From Ampelocalamus luodianensis (Eukaryota; Streptophyta; Magnoliopsida; Poales; Poaceae): a stretch of DNA of 64,000 nt. The stretch spans positions 4,350,001-4,414,000 of the forward strand of contig CM070639.1 of NCBI GenBank assembly GCA_036346255.1. Direction: 5' to 3'. The stretch's first letter is position 1. Every line of letters begins with the position of its first letter. The notes beneath the pieces were generated by a model. That model worked only from the letters and a program-made list of their open reading frames with translations. It did not search any database and was not told the DNA's origin. Shown here one piece after another: positions 9,366-20,753 of the stretch. The translations under genes were made by a program, and so were the position numbers.

Positions 9366-12300
9366 GAAATAAACTAGACTTATTCCTTATATATATATAT
9401 ATATAACAGGTATTTTCCCAAACAAATTAGAGATAGAGCCTGTACTAGCCCGCCGCTAATAGCGAAGTTTTTTTTAAAAAAAAGAAGCGAAGTTTTTTTT
9501 AAAAAAAAAAAAAAAGAAGAAGAAGAAAAACTATGGACATATAGGCGGCTCGGTGGGGCAGAAGTTCTGCCTGCCACTACCGGTGCAGGTTGACGGCTAC
9601 TGCACAAGAAATCCCATCATGCGACCTACCAAGGAAAACTTACTCATGGGTAAAAAAAAAAATGAGGCTACTGAGAGTAAAAAAATTAGATAGAGAGATG
9701 GAGCAGCAGTGGTTGTTTGGCTCGACTAGGCCAGAGACTGAAAAGGAAATAAAAAAGGAAAAGGAAAAGAGATCGACCAGTAGAGAGCACGCTGCACGCG
9801 CTCTGCACGAGGTGGGCGGGCGGCACCGAGCTTGGGCGAGCCAGGTCAGACCAACCCCGACCGCTGTCCGCTCGGGTCCACACGAGTCAATCTCGGGTGG
9901 ACCCCACCACTGACTTGACAGGGTGGCTCGCTCGGTGCTCCCACCGGTCGGCCTCTGCTTTCCGCCGTGGAAAAGTCAAACGGATCGATGGGGGGTGGTG
10001 GGGCGCACCCCGGACGAGGAGGCTGCTGGCTGCTCCGCGACGGTCGACAAAACTTGTACTAAATCCAATTTATTCGCCGCTCAACACTGCTACACTAGTA
10101 CTAAATCCAATTTGTTCGATCCATTTTATGAGGCCTATTTTTATTTGGAACGTATATTAACATAGATTAAGTTTAAACTACTAATAAAAGATGGGCGGAA
10201 CAACCATCTCACATCTCCTCTTAGATACGCTAGACGGTCGTCCGCGCGCCGCCTCGTCAAAAACTATTGTGGACTCGCCCTTTCCTCCGAAACTGTCATT
10301 GGTTTTATCCCCCCATGTCGCTTGATATTTTGCAACCGTTCCCACAATCTCACCTCTTCTCTCTTTCTACCTCCATCCAAGAGATGTAACTACTCGCCAT
10401 AAGAAAGCAGCGATGCCGCATCAAGGAGGCATGAGGACGAGGATCCGCGCGTGCTACTCATCAACTCATCCTGTCTGGTGGCGGTCGAGGTACCTTAGAC
10501 GAACCGGCGAAAGAGGCAGAGGCATGGTCTGGTGTTGGTGTCCATACTAGCTGATGATGTAGAGGCGTCCGTTGGGTCGCCATCCGACCTCGTCGATGCC
10601 ATGTTCACGTGCATGCCCGTTAACCCCGGTTTCTTCCGATTGCAAGAACCAAGAAAGAGATTGTTGTCGTGATGGAAGTTCTCACGGAGGCGTCGTCTGG
10701 ATGTGCATGCAGGTGCGTGAGATTCAGGGAGCTAGGGTAGAGCAACGTGGTGTTTGCGAGGGCGTCCCCACAGTGAATCGTCGTCTAAACCAAGGGATGG
10801 TCGGACACCGCGCACCGGGTTTTGTAGCGCTGCGCGGACACCGGCAACCTTGACGTCTTCTACCTTCTTGGCACGGTAAGAACGATTGGTACAAGAATCA
10901 ATCGTGTTTGTTCTTTGTGTTGAGCGTTGCCGATCGTGCTGATCGTCAGTTCTCTCCCCCCCCTCTCTCTCTCCTCACAATCACACATGTGCCGCCATGT
11001 GGGGCCATATTTCCACGCGGCTTCTCTGGGGGAAAACGAGCATCGATGAGCGGGACTCTCAAATCACTCGGCATGTTTGCAACTACTTTCCCTATGTTTT
11101 GTGTGTTCCTCTCATCGCCGGTCATGCCTCTCTCTCTCCTCTCGTGTCCCACTGGTGGCAGCAAGGATTCGCCCCTCAATCTAGTTTCCCTTCCGATGCC
11201 TACTACCCACACCACACCCTTGCCGTTCCGGCTCACCTTCCTCCCCCTCGCCTTCTGATGCATGTGAGAGGAAGGATAAGTTGTAGGTTTAAGGAGGGGA
11301 TGTCTATAGATCCAATTGGATTTGGAGGCTTTGTTCATGTCGTACGAGGGTGCTAATGCATGGATGAATCTTTGTTTATTTAGGTTGATTTGGTGCTAAT
11401 GCCTCCTCAACGCCGGTCGGGGGATTTAGTTGGTCGGGTTGTCATCTCCGTCACTGAGGCCCACCTCGACATCGTTGTCAGTGCCAACCACCTCGCCACG
11501 CTCCTCGCCAAGGAGCTCCCCCAGCTCTGCCTCGCCGAGCTACCCATCGTCGGTGCTGAAGCATCTCTGCCTTGCCCGGGGAGCGTGGGCATCGTGGCAA
11601 GCCCCTCCTCCATAGATGAGGAGGCCCAAAAGCATAGGCCCAAGGGTAGGGCGCTAGTGGCACCCGTCACGGTGGTGTTCGCAGAGGTGCTTGGACGCAC
11701 GCTAAACGACCGATCGTTGCTGTCGGTGAGGCGGTTCTTCCAACGCCTCGCGTGGAACCACGCCATGCAGATTAGTCCTCCTCACAGTGTCCTTTTTCAT
11801 CTGACATTGTCTAGTTCGAGTGCATTGCTCCTTTATTAGTGTGGGGGGTATGAAAGCATAAGACACTGATACAATGAATCATGTGGTTTTGTTAGACAGC
11901 TTTTATGCAACTTGGCGAGCCAATTGAGGTCAAAATTTACAAGTGGAACCCCGGTGGACTTTTTACCAGAATTGAGGTAGACTTGTGGTGTTTCGATTCA
12001 AGTCTAGCATTCGTTTTGACTTCATTTCAGCAATTGATCACACATTTGAGCTCATGGACAAGATAAATACGTTGACAAACTTGGAAAACAATGAAAGGAA
12101 TATTTTTTGTCTAAAAAAACAAAGTAACGAATATTCGATGATTAATGATTTACTTCCTGATACAAAAACACCGTTCCTCTCAATGTTTTATTTCTACGTA
12201 CCTACGGTGCTCGAAGGGTTTTTTGCTTATTAAGTCATGTGATTATCTTCGTTGAAGTAATTGGATGCTTCTACACATAGTTTGGTCACAGCATAGTAAA

Positions 12301-12856
12301 AAGCTATTATGGGTAGAGTGAACCTTTTGAAGAGTAAAACATGCAGCTTGTTATAGTAATTCTGTTTGAGCATGGTTTTTTAGGTGTCGGAGGGAATCAA
12401 TGGCAAGTAGTTGAGTGAATGCATGGATGGTGATACCAGAGATAGAGAACAACAAACATTACAGAATGTGGGAGGCAACTCCTAGCTTCCATGGAGAGAT
12501 TGTCCTACTATGTCGACTATAGTAGCATCATGCTACCACTTTGCTAGGTATTTCGTACGCCTCATAGAGAAAAGGTTCACTAATATTTGTTTAGAGCTTG
12601 AGACTTGTAAAAGTTAGCATATGTATACAACTGAAATGAACTTCCTTTTTTGCGTGTGGATCCCAATTGTTCGTTAATTAGTATCCTGGACATTGTTTCA
12701 ATCATGGCTCTCGATTGTTTTTAGTGGATGTAATCAAGCAGAATAAACTTCTACCCCTTTGAGCAAGAATGTATGTCTACAACAAATAATTAACCTAAGT
12801 ACCCTTTCACTAAGTGCTTTAGGAAGATGACACGTGATGATATGTGTAGATGGTTA
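9366..12856. other. Unassigned intergenic sequence
   Basis: Mixed sequence with short A/T tracts. A motif GCGAAGTTTTTTTT plus A-tract is repeated at about 9460-9510, and TACTAAATCCAATTT is repeated near 10055 and 10100. A GC-rich stretch from 11390 to 11839 keeps a 149-codon frame open on the plus strand and another on the minus strand. That is typical of GC-rich DNA, and I recognise no protein in either. The rest is AT-rich with no gene signal. CTACTAATAAAAGATGGGCGG at 10171 looks vaguely like a Helitron start, but I found no matching end. Confidence 0.3.
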
Positions 12857-13203
12857 GGGCACTCCCGATGCTCCCACATCAACAATGTCTATAGCATGCC
12901 AATTAGGATGAAAAATGAGGTATGAGAGAGGGAAGATGTGTCTTGCATGAGATATAGCTTGGACACACAAACCAACAAGGAAGAAAGAGCAAAAAACATG
13001 CATTCGGAACGGTTAGGTCCACACTATTAATTCAGCAGAGGTGGGAAGAAGAGAGGGGGGGTATAATAGAAAATTGTGGTATTAAATGAGTACGGCAGCT
13101 ATTAGAAACAATGCATAGGAGGGGTTGTGTATAATGTTATATATAGATGATGTGGAGAGCATTAGATATATATCTTTATTGTATCTGCACTGGGAGTGCT
13201 CTC
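12857..13203. mobile_element. MITE candidate, about 345 bp
   Basis: The left end GGGCACTCCCGATG (12857) is matched by the inverted right end CACTGGGAGTGCTC (ending about 13201). The interior is AT-rich and noncoding, and the size fits a miniature inverted-repeat element. I could not settle the target duplication, so the superfamily is open. Confidence 0.5.
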
Positions 13204-13689
13204 ATGCATAATTAAAGAAAAGCAAGAAGGAAGAATCAAGCATTAACTCCACACGTGTGGCCTGCTTATATATTTTGGAACAAGATTGAAAAGCTAATAT
13301 GCCTTATCGAGAGGTAGCGGTGGAGTAGAAAGTTGCTCGGAAAACTCGGTTTAACACTTTAGGAAAAAATATTGTGATTTATTTCTTCTAACCTTCAGAT
13401 GATATAAACGCAATGAATAAAACTATAAATCCTTTTTAATTGATTAGGTATTGGTCTCCAACTCTCCATAGCTTTCATCGTTTATTAGAAATCTATGTTT
13501 TATAATATCCGTCTTTGAAATAAACCGCACAGTGAAGATGCTCCCAACGGAAAACGACTCGCTCCTCGCGAAAACAACAACCGAGCGCAGCCGTCCATCT
13601 CGGCATCCAACGGCCGCGATCCCTCTAGGACACCAGTCCACGCGAGCAACGCAACTTTTTCGAACGAACCCCTCACAATCCGAAAAATT

Positions 13690-14228
13690 CGCCCTTATAT
13701 ACCTGCGCCACGCGCACAAAAGACTCGATTTTTTTCCACTCCTCTCTCCTCTTCTTCTTCCTGTCCTCCGATCCCCCGCCCATTCCACCGCGCGCGCAGC
13801 CGGGGAGGATGAAGCGCGCGTCCGCGCGCCGGACCGCTTGTCCTGGTGCAGTTGAGCTCGCTTTCGCCATGTGGGTTCCTTTCGAGTGATTCAAGGATCG
13901 TTTCTTGGTGGCGCCGTGCGCCATCGAAATCCGATCTCCTGCGATCGATCAGGTTCCCGGATTGTTTTTTGTTTTTTCAGTCCCAAATTTTAATGTTTTC
14001 CCTGATGAGTAGTTGCTTGCTTGGTCGCTGAAATTTCCTGTGAATTTTTTTTTTTTTTTTGAGCTTTCATGGAGATCTGTGTAGTAATTTGTTCCTTTCT
14101 CCTGTGTATGTGATGTCTAGATACCGCTGTTGCCTGTGAGGGTTGCAAGAAGCTGAGCTGCTTGTGAAGACTGAAGGAAGAATTCAAGAGGAAAGGGTTG
14201 GTTTTTCTTCTTCGTTTTCCCTTGGGCC
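13690..14228 (+). promoter_or_regulatory. Core promoter and 5' leader of the WRKY gene
   Basis: A TATA-like CTTATATAC lies at about 13694-13702. It is followed by a pyrimidine-rich patch (13733-13760), common around grass transcription starts, and then a long leader with a T-run near 14046-14060. A minimal ATG-TGA upstream ORF occurs near 14108. The leader may contain an intron; I cannot fix its borders. Confidence 0.45.
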
Positions 14229-15977
14229 ATGGAGGAGGTGGAGGTGGCGAACAGAGCGGCGGTGGAGAGTTGCCACAGGGTGCTGTCCCTGCTCTCCCAG
14301 CAGCAGGACCCAGCCCTGCTCAGGTGCATAGCTTCAGAGACAGGTGAAGCCTGTGCCAAGTTCAGGAAGGTGGTCTCCCTCCTTAGCAATGGCGGCGGCG
14401 GCGGAGGAGGACGGCATGCTAGAGGCAGGCTCTCCAGGAGAAGCAAGCCTGTGGGGTTCTTGAACCAGAAGGGCTTCTTGGATAGTAGCAGCAACACCCC
14501 ATTGGGGATGATGTCCAGTAGTGGCACTCCATGTCCATCTACTAGTTCCGCGCAACTGCGGTCTCGGATCGGCGTAACGCCGGGCTCGCGAGGGCTGGAT
14601 TTGGTCAGCTCAAGCAGCAAGAGTGCTCATCAGTTCGGTGCCCCGAAGCTGGTCCAGCCACTGTCGGTGCAGTTCCAATTTGGTGCTACCGCACATAGGT
14701 ACCCTTTCCAGCAGCAGCAGAAGTTGCAGGCTGAGATGTTTAAGAGGAGCAACAGTGGGATCAGCCTGAAGTTTGATAGCCCCAGCGGTACTGGGACGAT
14801 GTCGTCGGCGAGGTCTTTCATGTCATCCCTGAGCATGGATGGCAGTGTGGCTAGCTTGGACGGGAAACCGCCGTTCCATTTGATCGGCGGGTCAGCGGCC
14901 AGCGACCCGGTGAATGCGCACCATGCGCCCAAGCGGCGGTGCACGGGCAGAGGGGAGGATGGCAGCGGCAGGTGTGCCACCACCGGCAGGTGCCATTGCT
15001 CAAAGAGGAGGTAAACTGTGATCTTGTAGTTCTTGTTATGCTTTTCTGTTCTTGGGTTGGGTATTATGGACTTACCTTGATTTATGCTCTTCTTTTCTGC
15101 AGGAAATTGCGAATTAAGAGATCGATCAAAGTGCCAGCCATTAGCAACAAAATAGCCGATATACCCCCGGATGAATACTCATGGCGGAAGTATGGGCAGA
15201 AACCGATCAAGGGTTCCCCTCATCCAAGGTATGAACAAAATCTCAACTGTTTGCTTAGCAAAAATGTGAATTGTTGTTTAGATAATGGCAGTGGTCAACT
15301 AACACTAAAATAAACATCAAATCCTTCTAAGTCATGATGTATTATTCCCCATGTTGTACCATGAAAGATGGCATATCTGCATCAGGCACTCGTTGTGCTC
15401 CTTTACCTGTGGAATAATTGTTTGTGGATCCTGCACTCCACTCTACCTTTTCCTAACCCCCAATTGCTTCTACAACCAAGACGTGTTGATACCTTAGTTG
15501 CTAGCACAATTAATTATAACCAGCTTAGTGGATCATGTCGGTCTTTCACTCTTCCACTCATCTGTGAAACAAGGGATCAATCATGGGGGACCTAAAGTAG
15601 GTAAATTGTTAATGCAACTCGCATTTGATTGCCATGCTTGTCTATCTACATCCTAATCTTGATTGCTGTCATTCCCCCACCTCATCTGAAGCTTTAATGC
15701 CTGCCCTTAATGATAGGAAAACGTTGCTATACCATGAAAGCAAGCACATGCTGTTGATTGCTGCCCTTTCCACATCTTTTCTTTGGCTCCACAGAAGACT
15801 AAACTGTGCCCGGTCACTTGAATCCAATGCAGGGGTTACTACAAATGCAGCAGCGTCAGGGGCTGCCCGGCGAGGAAGCATGTTGAGCGGTGCGTAGATG
15901 ACCCGGCAATGCTCATTGTGACATACGAAGGCGAGCACAACCATACCCGGCTGCCAACACAGTCTGTCCAGACCTAG
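14229..15977 (+). CDS. WRKY51: Group IId WRKY transcription factor, intact, three exons (rice WRKY51-like)
   Basis: The exons are 14229-15010, 15103-15228 and 15833-15977. All junctions are GT/AG and the total is 1053 nt, giving 350 residues. It is a nuclear DNA-binding protein that should recognise W-boxes (TTGAC). The N-terminus has AAVESCHRVLSLLSQQQ and a calmodulin-binding-like KFRKVVSLL followed by a Gly run. Exon 1 ends in the IId plant zinc-cluster (RRCTGRGEDGSGRC...CHCSKRR) next to a basic nuclear-localisation stretch (KLRIKRS). Exons 2 and 3 carry the WRKY domain: WRKYGQK, then the C-X5-C zinc ligands in CSSVRGC and HNH. An intron in the domain after SPHPR is standard for this group. 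The subgroup is certain; the WRKY51 name rests on remembered similarity and could be a close paralogue. Group IId members usually act in defence and calcium signalling. Confidence 0.92.
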
Positions 15978-15996
15978 GCAAGCAGGAGATCGTCGT

Positions 15997-16130
15997 GCTC
16001 CATTCAGGAAATGCTGAGGCCTAAGCCTTTGCTGAAGGATGACAGGTCATGTGAAACTAGGTCGCTCCATTTAGGAAACGCCGAGGCCCAAGCCTTTGCT
16101 GAAGGATGATCGGTCATGTGAAACTAGGTC
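15997..16130 (+). repeat. 67 bp tandem duplication in the WRKY 3' UTR
   Basis: GCTCCATTCAGGAAATGCTG at 15997 recurs as GCTCCATTTAGGAAACGCCG at 16064. The two 67 bp units are about 90% alike and start 20 bp after the stop codon, so they should be part of the mRNA. Confidence 0.85.
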
Positions 16131-17488
16131 CCGCGAATTGCGAAAGTACGAGTAACAAACATGGAGCCATTTGGGAATCTGATGAGCTGCTTGGCCCTTC
16201 CTGAGCTACATGCTGTTATGGTTTCAGTGTCTAAAGTGGGGTCATACAAGCTGTTCTTCTCTTTCTCGTGAGCTGTGACACATCAAATAAGAGATGGGAG
16301 GGAGAACATGTGTTTAGATAGTGACTGATGACTTTGCTCAAGATGGGAGTGAGTTTGAAGAGTTGAAAGGAAGATTGAGGAAAGGAAGTGAACAACTGAA
16401 CATTGTTTAAGCATGGAAAGGGATATCAGGATTGGCTTTTAGCGTGCACAAGTTTACTTGCAATGACTTGCCTCTGTATGTTGCTTTTGCTTTATTGAAA
16501 GATCATATTTCTTTTGACAGAAGAATCATTCCAGAATCAAAGGTGTCCTTCCTAACATACTGACACATTTGGACCATCTGGTTTTTCCAGGTGTGAGTTG
16601 TTGATGTGATTTCTCAATGACTCAATCATACTACTGCTTTTGTGTAAAGCATTTCATGTTATAATGATTTTGACATAAATCTGTGCTATCCTGAGTTCTT
16701 GAGAGGTCTGGAGTCTTGACAAGAAATGAAACCCCATGAGACACTTTTATCTCAAGATTCATTTTTCAGGAAATTTTTTTCATTTTTCAGGGAAAAAATT
16801 ATGGCATTGTTAGACCTATGTCATCAAGAGTTCATAATAAATTTGTACCAGTATTCCTAACATATGTTTGTCTATTGTTCCTCTAACGAGAGGTTGACAA
16901 TTGAACACGTTACTTGATGATGCTTACAACATGGGGTCTTTCGGATATAATCATATGAATGCAAGTCCTATTATTGGAGTAGCTCAATGGATAAAAATGC
17001 CTCACCAACCGATGATTTATTGCATGGTCAACTACACTTATAAAGTCTTAAAACGATCTATACGTACAGCCTTAATTTGGGAGATTTAGCATTTCATTAT
17101 TTCTTGTGAGAAGATAGGGAATTAAATATTCTAATACTGTCTAAGTGTCGTGGTAAACAAATTTTCTTAAAGCCTTGAATTAGGTTAACATAGTACTAGT
17201 GTCGCGGGGGTGTTGGTGTTGATTTATTAGCTTCAAGCAACTTGAAGCAAAGGCTCAGCATCAATTCTGCATATTCTGACTTCCAAGCAAGGATATAACA
17301 TCATGGAAGCTACTCTGTTTTTTTTTCCTCTCCCAATTTTTTTGTGTGTAGCCATGACATGTCCTCTCTTTCCTTTTGAAGCATGCAATATAATTGTCCA
17401 GGAAATGCAGCTCCTCTTTTTTTCAGGCTGATTCCTTTCTTATCAAATCTCTTGTTGAGGGACAGGACAGGCTAACTCGCCATCTTGT
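16131..17488. other. WRKY 3' flank, no gene seen
   Basis: AT-rich 3' UTR and intergenic sequence without a coding signal. It ends at the GGGCT target site of the gypsy insertion. Confidence 0.4.
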
Positions 17489-17493
17489 GGGCT

Positions 17494-18252
17494 CGACGAT
17501 ATATAATAATCTTTAATTTACTGTTCATATGTAAATTTTATTATAGATGAATATATATTTATGTTAATCTTAAGCATACCCTTTAATGCTTATGGGGGAG
17601 AAATCCAACCATGTGGTCGTAAGTCTTTCTACGATCATCCTATGATCGCTTTTCTATGACCATATAATAGTCGTAGCTCCCTCTATGACCACCTTGTGGT
17701 TGTGGATCTTCCTACGATAAGGTTGGCTACGACACCCTTATAATTGATAGGGTCTACTGTCTTGTGGGCCCAATCGATTAAGGGGTCTAGTACGTCGTGC
17801 TCGATACGCACGACAGTTAACATGAGCAGTTGTTCTCTGGGATAAACAACACATTTTCCCTATGTCTCTGACGATAACTGCCTGGCAACGTGGGGGAGTT
17901 ATCTCTCTGACAATAACCTCCATCAACGGTTCATCATTTGGAATATTGAGATGTTTTTTTGGATTGTAGGAACCGCCACCTCTTTATACCTTATATAAAG
18001 GATGAAGTCAGTAGACAGAAGGGTGAGAGATCAAGGTAACAAGCAATCCAGAGCACAAGGCATTTAGCATTAGTCTTTTCCTTGATTGTATTCAATACTC
18101 TCAATACAGTACAACAGGAGTAGGGTTGTTATTCTCTCCGAAGAAGACCTGAACCTGTATAAAATTCCCGTGTCACTCTCTGCATAGTTCCAATCGTAGG
18201 AGACCCCCCGAAATAAACAATCATACATAAAATCAGTTCTAGATCACCGACA
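17494..18252 (+). repeat. 5' LTR of the gypsy element
   Basis: This LTR is 759 bp and ends in CACCGACA. Its first base is C where the 3' LTR has the usual T (CGACGA versus TGACGA), a decayed terminus. A TATA-like TTATATAAAGG lies near 17990. It differs visibly from the 3' LTR by substitutions and indels, so the insertion is not recent. Confidence 0.9.
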
Positions 18253-18254
18253 GT

Positions 18255-18273
18255 TGGCGCCAACCGTGGGGAG
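18255..18273 (+). promoter_or_regulatory. Primer-binding site of the gypsy element
   Basis: TGGCGCCAACCGTGGGGAG starts two bases after the 5' LTR. The TGGCGCC start is typical of tRNA primer sites in plant gypsy elements. I do not assign the tRNA. Confidence 0.75.
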
Positions 18274-18323
18274 TTTCCGGTGATTCCTCATCGACAAACT
18301 CTCTTTTTGTTTCTGATACTTCC

Positions 18324-20596
18324 ATGGCAGAAGAATGGAATGAGGAGAATTGGTTCAATCTGGCCGACTATGCAGACTTCGACATGGATGCCTGCTACGA
18401 CATCTCCAGAGATCTTTCACCAAATCTCGGAGACCGTACCGCACTTGAAGTTGAGGAAGGATCCTTATCCCCCACAACATTACGCCCAAATGAGGGACCA
18501 GATTCCCCAAAGGGCAAGGGTCTATCCAACCACAACCAGGACTGCACCAAGGTAGACCCATAACATAGCGAGGGATCCCCCTCCAAGTGTTCAAGTCCGT
18601 CTACGACCGTCCGACCTGGCGCAGCAAGTCCTAGAATCTGTCATTCCGGGGCTTCATCAACATCTGGTAGTCATCACCCTTCGATTGCCCCAGCAAATGA
18701 TGTGGGCGATTCCGCTCATCCTGCGGATTCGACCATACCGTCACAGGGCTCATCTCCGATCGGAGACGGTTATAACCCAAAATTTCCCTTCTTGGAGGGG
18801 TTTGCTTCAAGTCACAAGGCAATGTCGTTTGACTATTCTTCAAGCCAGGAGGGCTCAGGTGCAAGTGAAAGTCATACTCAGGAGGTCTTCGCCCTCCCTT
18901 CATATCCTGATCACTCTCTCATAAACAGGACTGAGGATGCTCTCCGCCGATCACACATTACGACTTCTCGTAATGATGGCGAGGAGGCCTTCGGCCATGG
19001 ACAGGGTCAACACTCTGATGAGCATGGGAGAAATCCTAGAAATGATCGCTCTCCATTAAGGCGAGCTCAAGCAGCATCAGACGTGGAAGATCCTGAGATT
19101 ACCCAGAGAAGAAGAATGACAGCATAGAGAACTTTGCCTGGGCGCATTTAATATCAATCCGAGAAGGCTCAGGAACTTCAACGTATAAATGACCTGCTCG
19201 AAAACCCAACTCCAGAGCTTGGGCAAGCACCAGGTTACGACCGCTTCGCTGAAGAAATCGCTCGAAGGCTTCGGAGCACGATGGCTAGGCTTGAACAACC
19301 TCGTCGATACTATTCTTGAAGTCATACTACTACGACTCCGTCAAACACCAGTCGTTCGAACAACTCACCACATGGAAATCGACACGACAACAGGTCATGT
19401 CATTCCCCTAACCATAACTCCAATCGGAGGAGAGTTCTTCGAGCATCTGATGATTGACAAGCCCTCAGGGGAGGTGATCATTCACCACTCCAACCTAGAA
19501 ATCTGTAGCACCAGATGGAATACGAGGATTACCCTCGTAGTGCTAAGACCTATCACAGGTCCCTCGTAGGGTTGAGACCTATCACAGGTCGGGTCCACCA
19601 ACCACTAGGTACCGTCAAGTACGATCACCCGGTGATATCAACCCTTCTTTCCTACAAAGAAGGCGTTATGATGTTATTACTGGATGTCGGGCGTTCTCGC
19701 CGGACCTCTGAGCAGTTCGCTGGCTGTCGCGGTTTCGACCAGTGAACATAGAGAAGTTCGATAGGTCATAGAATCCCATCAAATTCCTTCAGATCTACAC
19801 GACCGCTGTTCGAGCAGCAGGAGGAAAGCCCGTCATGGCAAATTACCTCCCGACTATACTCGAAGGATTCGCTCGATCATGGTTGTTAAATCAACCACTC
19901 AAGTCGATCTATTCATGACAACACATCTGCAACCTACTATTGGCCAATTTTCAGGGTACCTACAACCATCCCGGGAAGGAGGACAACCTGCACAGGATGA
20001 GGCAGAACGACCACGAGACCCTACGTCAATTCATCAGGTGTTTCAGTCAGGTTCACAATTCTATTCCTAAAGTTTCTGATTCTTTTGTCATCAGAGCTTT
20101 CAAGCAGAGAGTCCGTAGTAGAAGGATTACAGAAGATATCGCTTTAAATCCTCTTGCTACTGTCACCGAGCTCTTCGAGATGGCCGATCGATATGCGGCT
20201 ACCGCTGAAGCAGTAGACTGGAACAAGACCATCGATCAAGACAACAAAAACCCTCAAGAAGCAGGCGAAAGTAGTAAGAAAAAGGATAAGAAGGCCAAGA
20301 AATCTAAGAACAAAGCCAAAGTCCAGAAACCTCAAGCCAACAGTTCCAAGGAAGTCTCGACCAGAAGCAATAAGGAGCCTCGAGATTCCAAGCCATACTC
20401 CGACCAAGGCAAAGGTAAGCACCCCGAACGAAAGAACGATAAGCCTAAGTGGTATCCTTTCCATAAAAAGGCAGGGCATGACCTTTCGCAATTGCCGAGT
20501 TTTCCAATAAAAACTCGAGGACTACTACACCAGCAAAGGGCCTCTTCCTTCCCTCGAGGAGGTGGGACAAACAAGTGGTCAGAAGCAGCCGGATGA
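18324..20596 (+). pseudogene. gag region of the gypsy element
   Basis: The reading starts at 18324 (MAEEWNEENWFNLADYADF) and is broken into segments at 18324-18563, 18702-19127, 19189-19569 and 19940-20596. The last segment holds the capsid-like region (RQFIRCFSQVHN, DSFVIRAFKQRV, ALNPLATVTELFEMADRYA) and a lysine-rich tail. A degenerate zinc-knuckle-like FHKKAGHDLSQ near 20460-20495 appears to have lost cysteines. Confidence 0.8.
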
Positions 20597-20753
20597 CGAT
20601 GAGTAGATGTCGTTCCAAGATCTGAGGCACACCATCGACCATATTTTTGGGGGATCTTTAACATACGAGTCAAAACGATAGCTCAAGGCTGTCGCACGTG
20701 AGGTAAACTCCATTGATTCCCCTCTTGTCAATAAATTACCGAAGTGGTTAGAA

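Noticed and set aside
11390..11839. 149-codon plus frame as a protein gene
   Set aside because: Other frames on both strands are open over the same GC-rich stretch, and the product matches nothing I know. Too weak to call.
10171..12260. Possible Helitron starting at CTACTAATAAAAGATGGGC
   Set aside because: I found no 3' hairpin followed by CTRR and no replication-helicase sequence; the resemblance is weak.
14330..14983. Minus-strand frames opposite WRKY exon 1
   Set aside because: They are shadows of the WRKY coding sequence; splice phases and domain structure support only the plus strand.
16978..17050. tRNA-like phrase GTAGCTCAATGG
   Set aside because: The sequence after it does not form a cloverleaf, and no T-arm consensus follows at the right distance.
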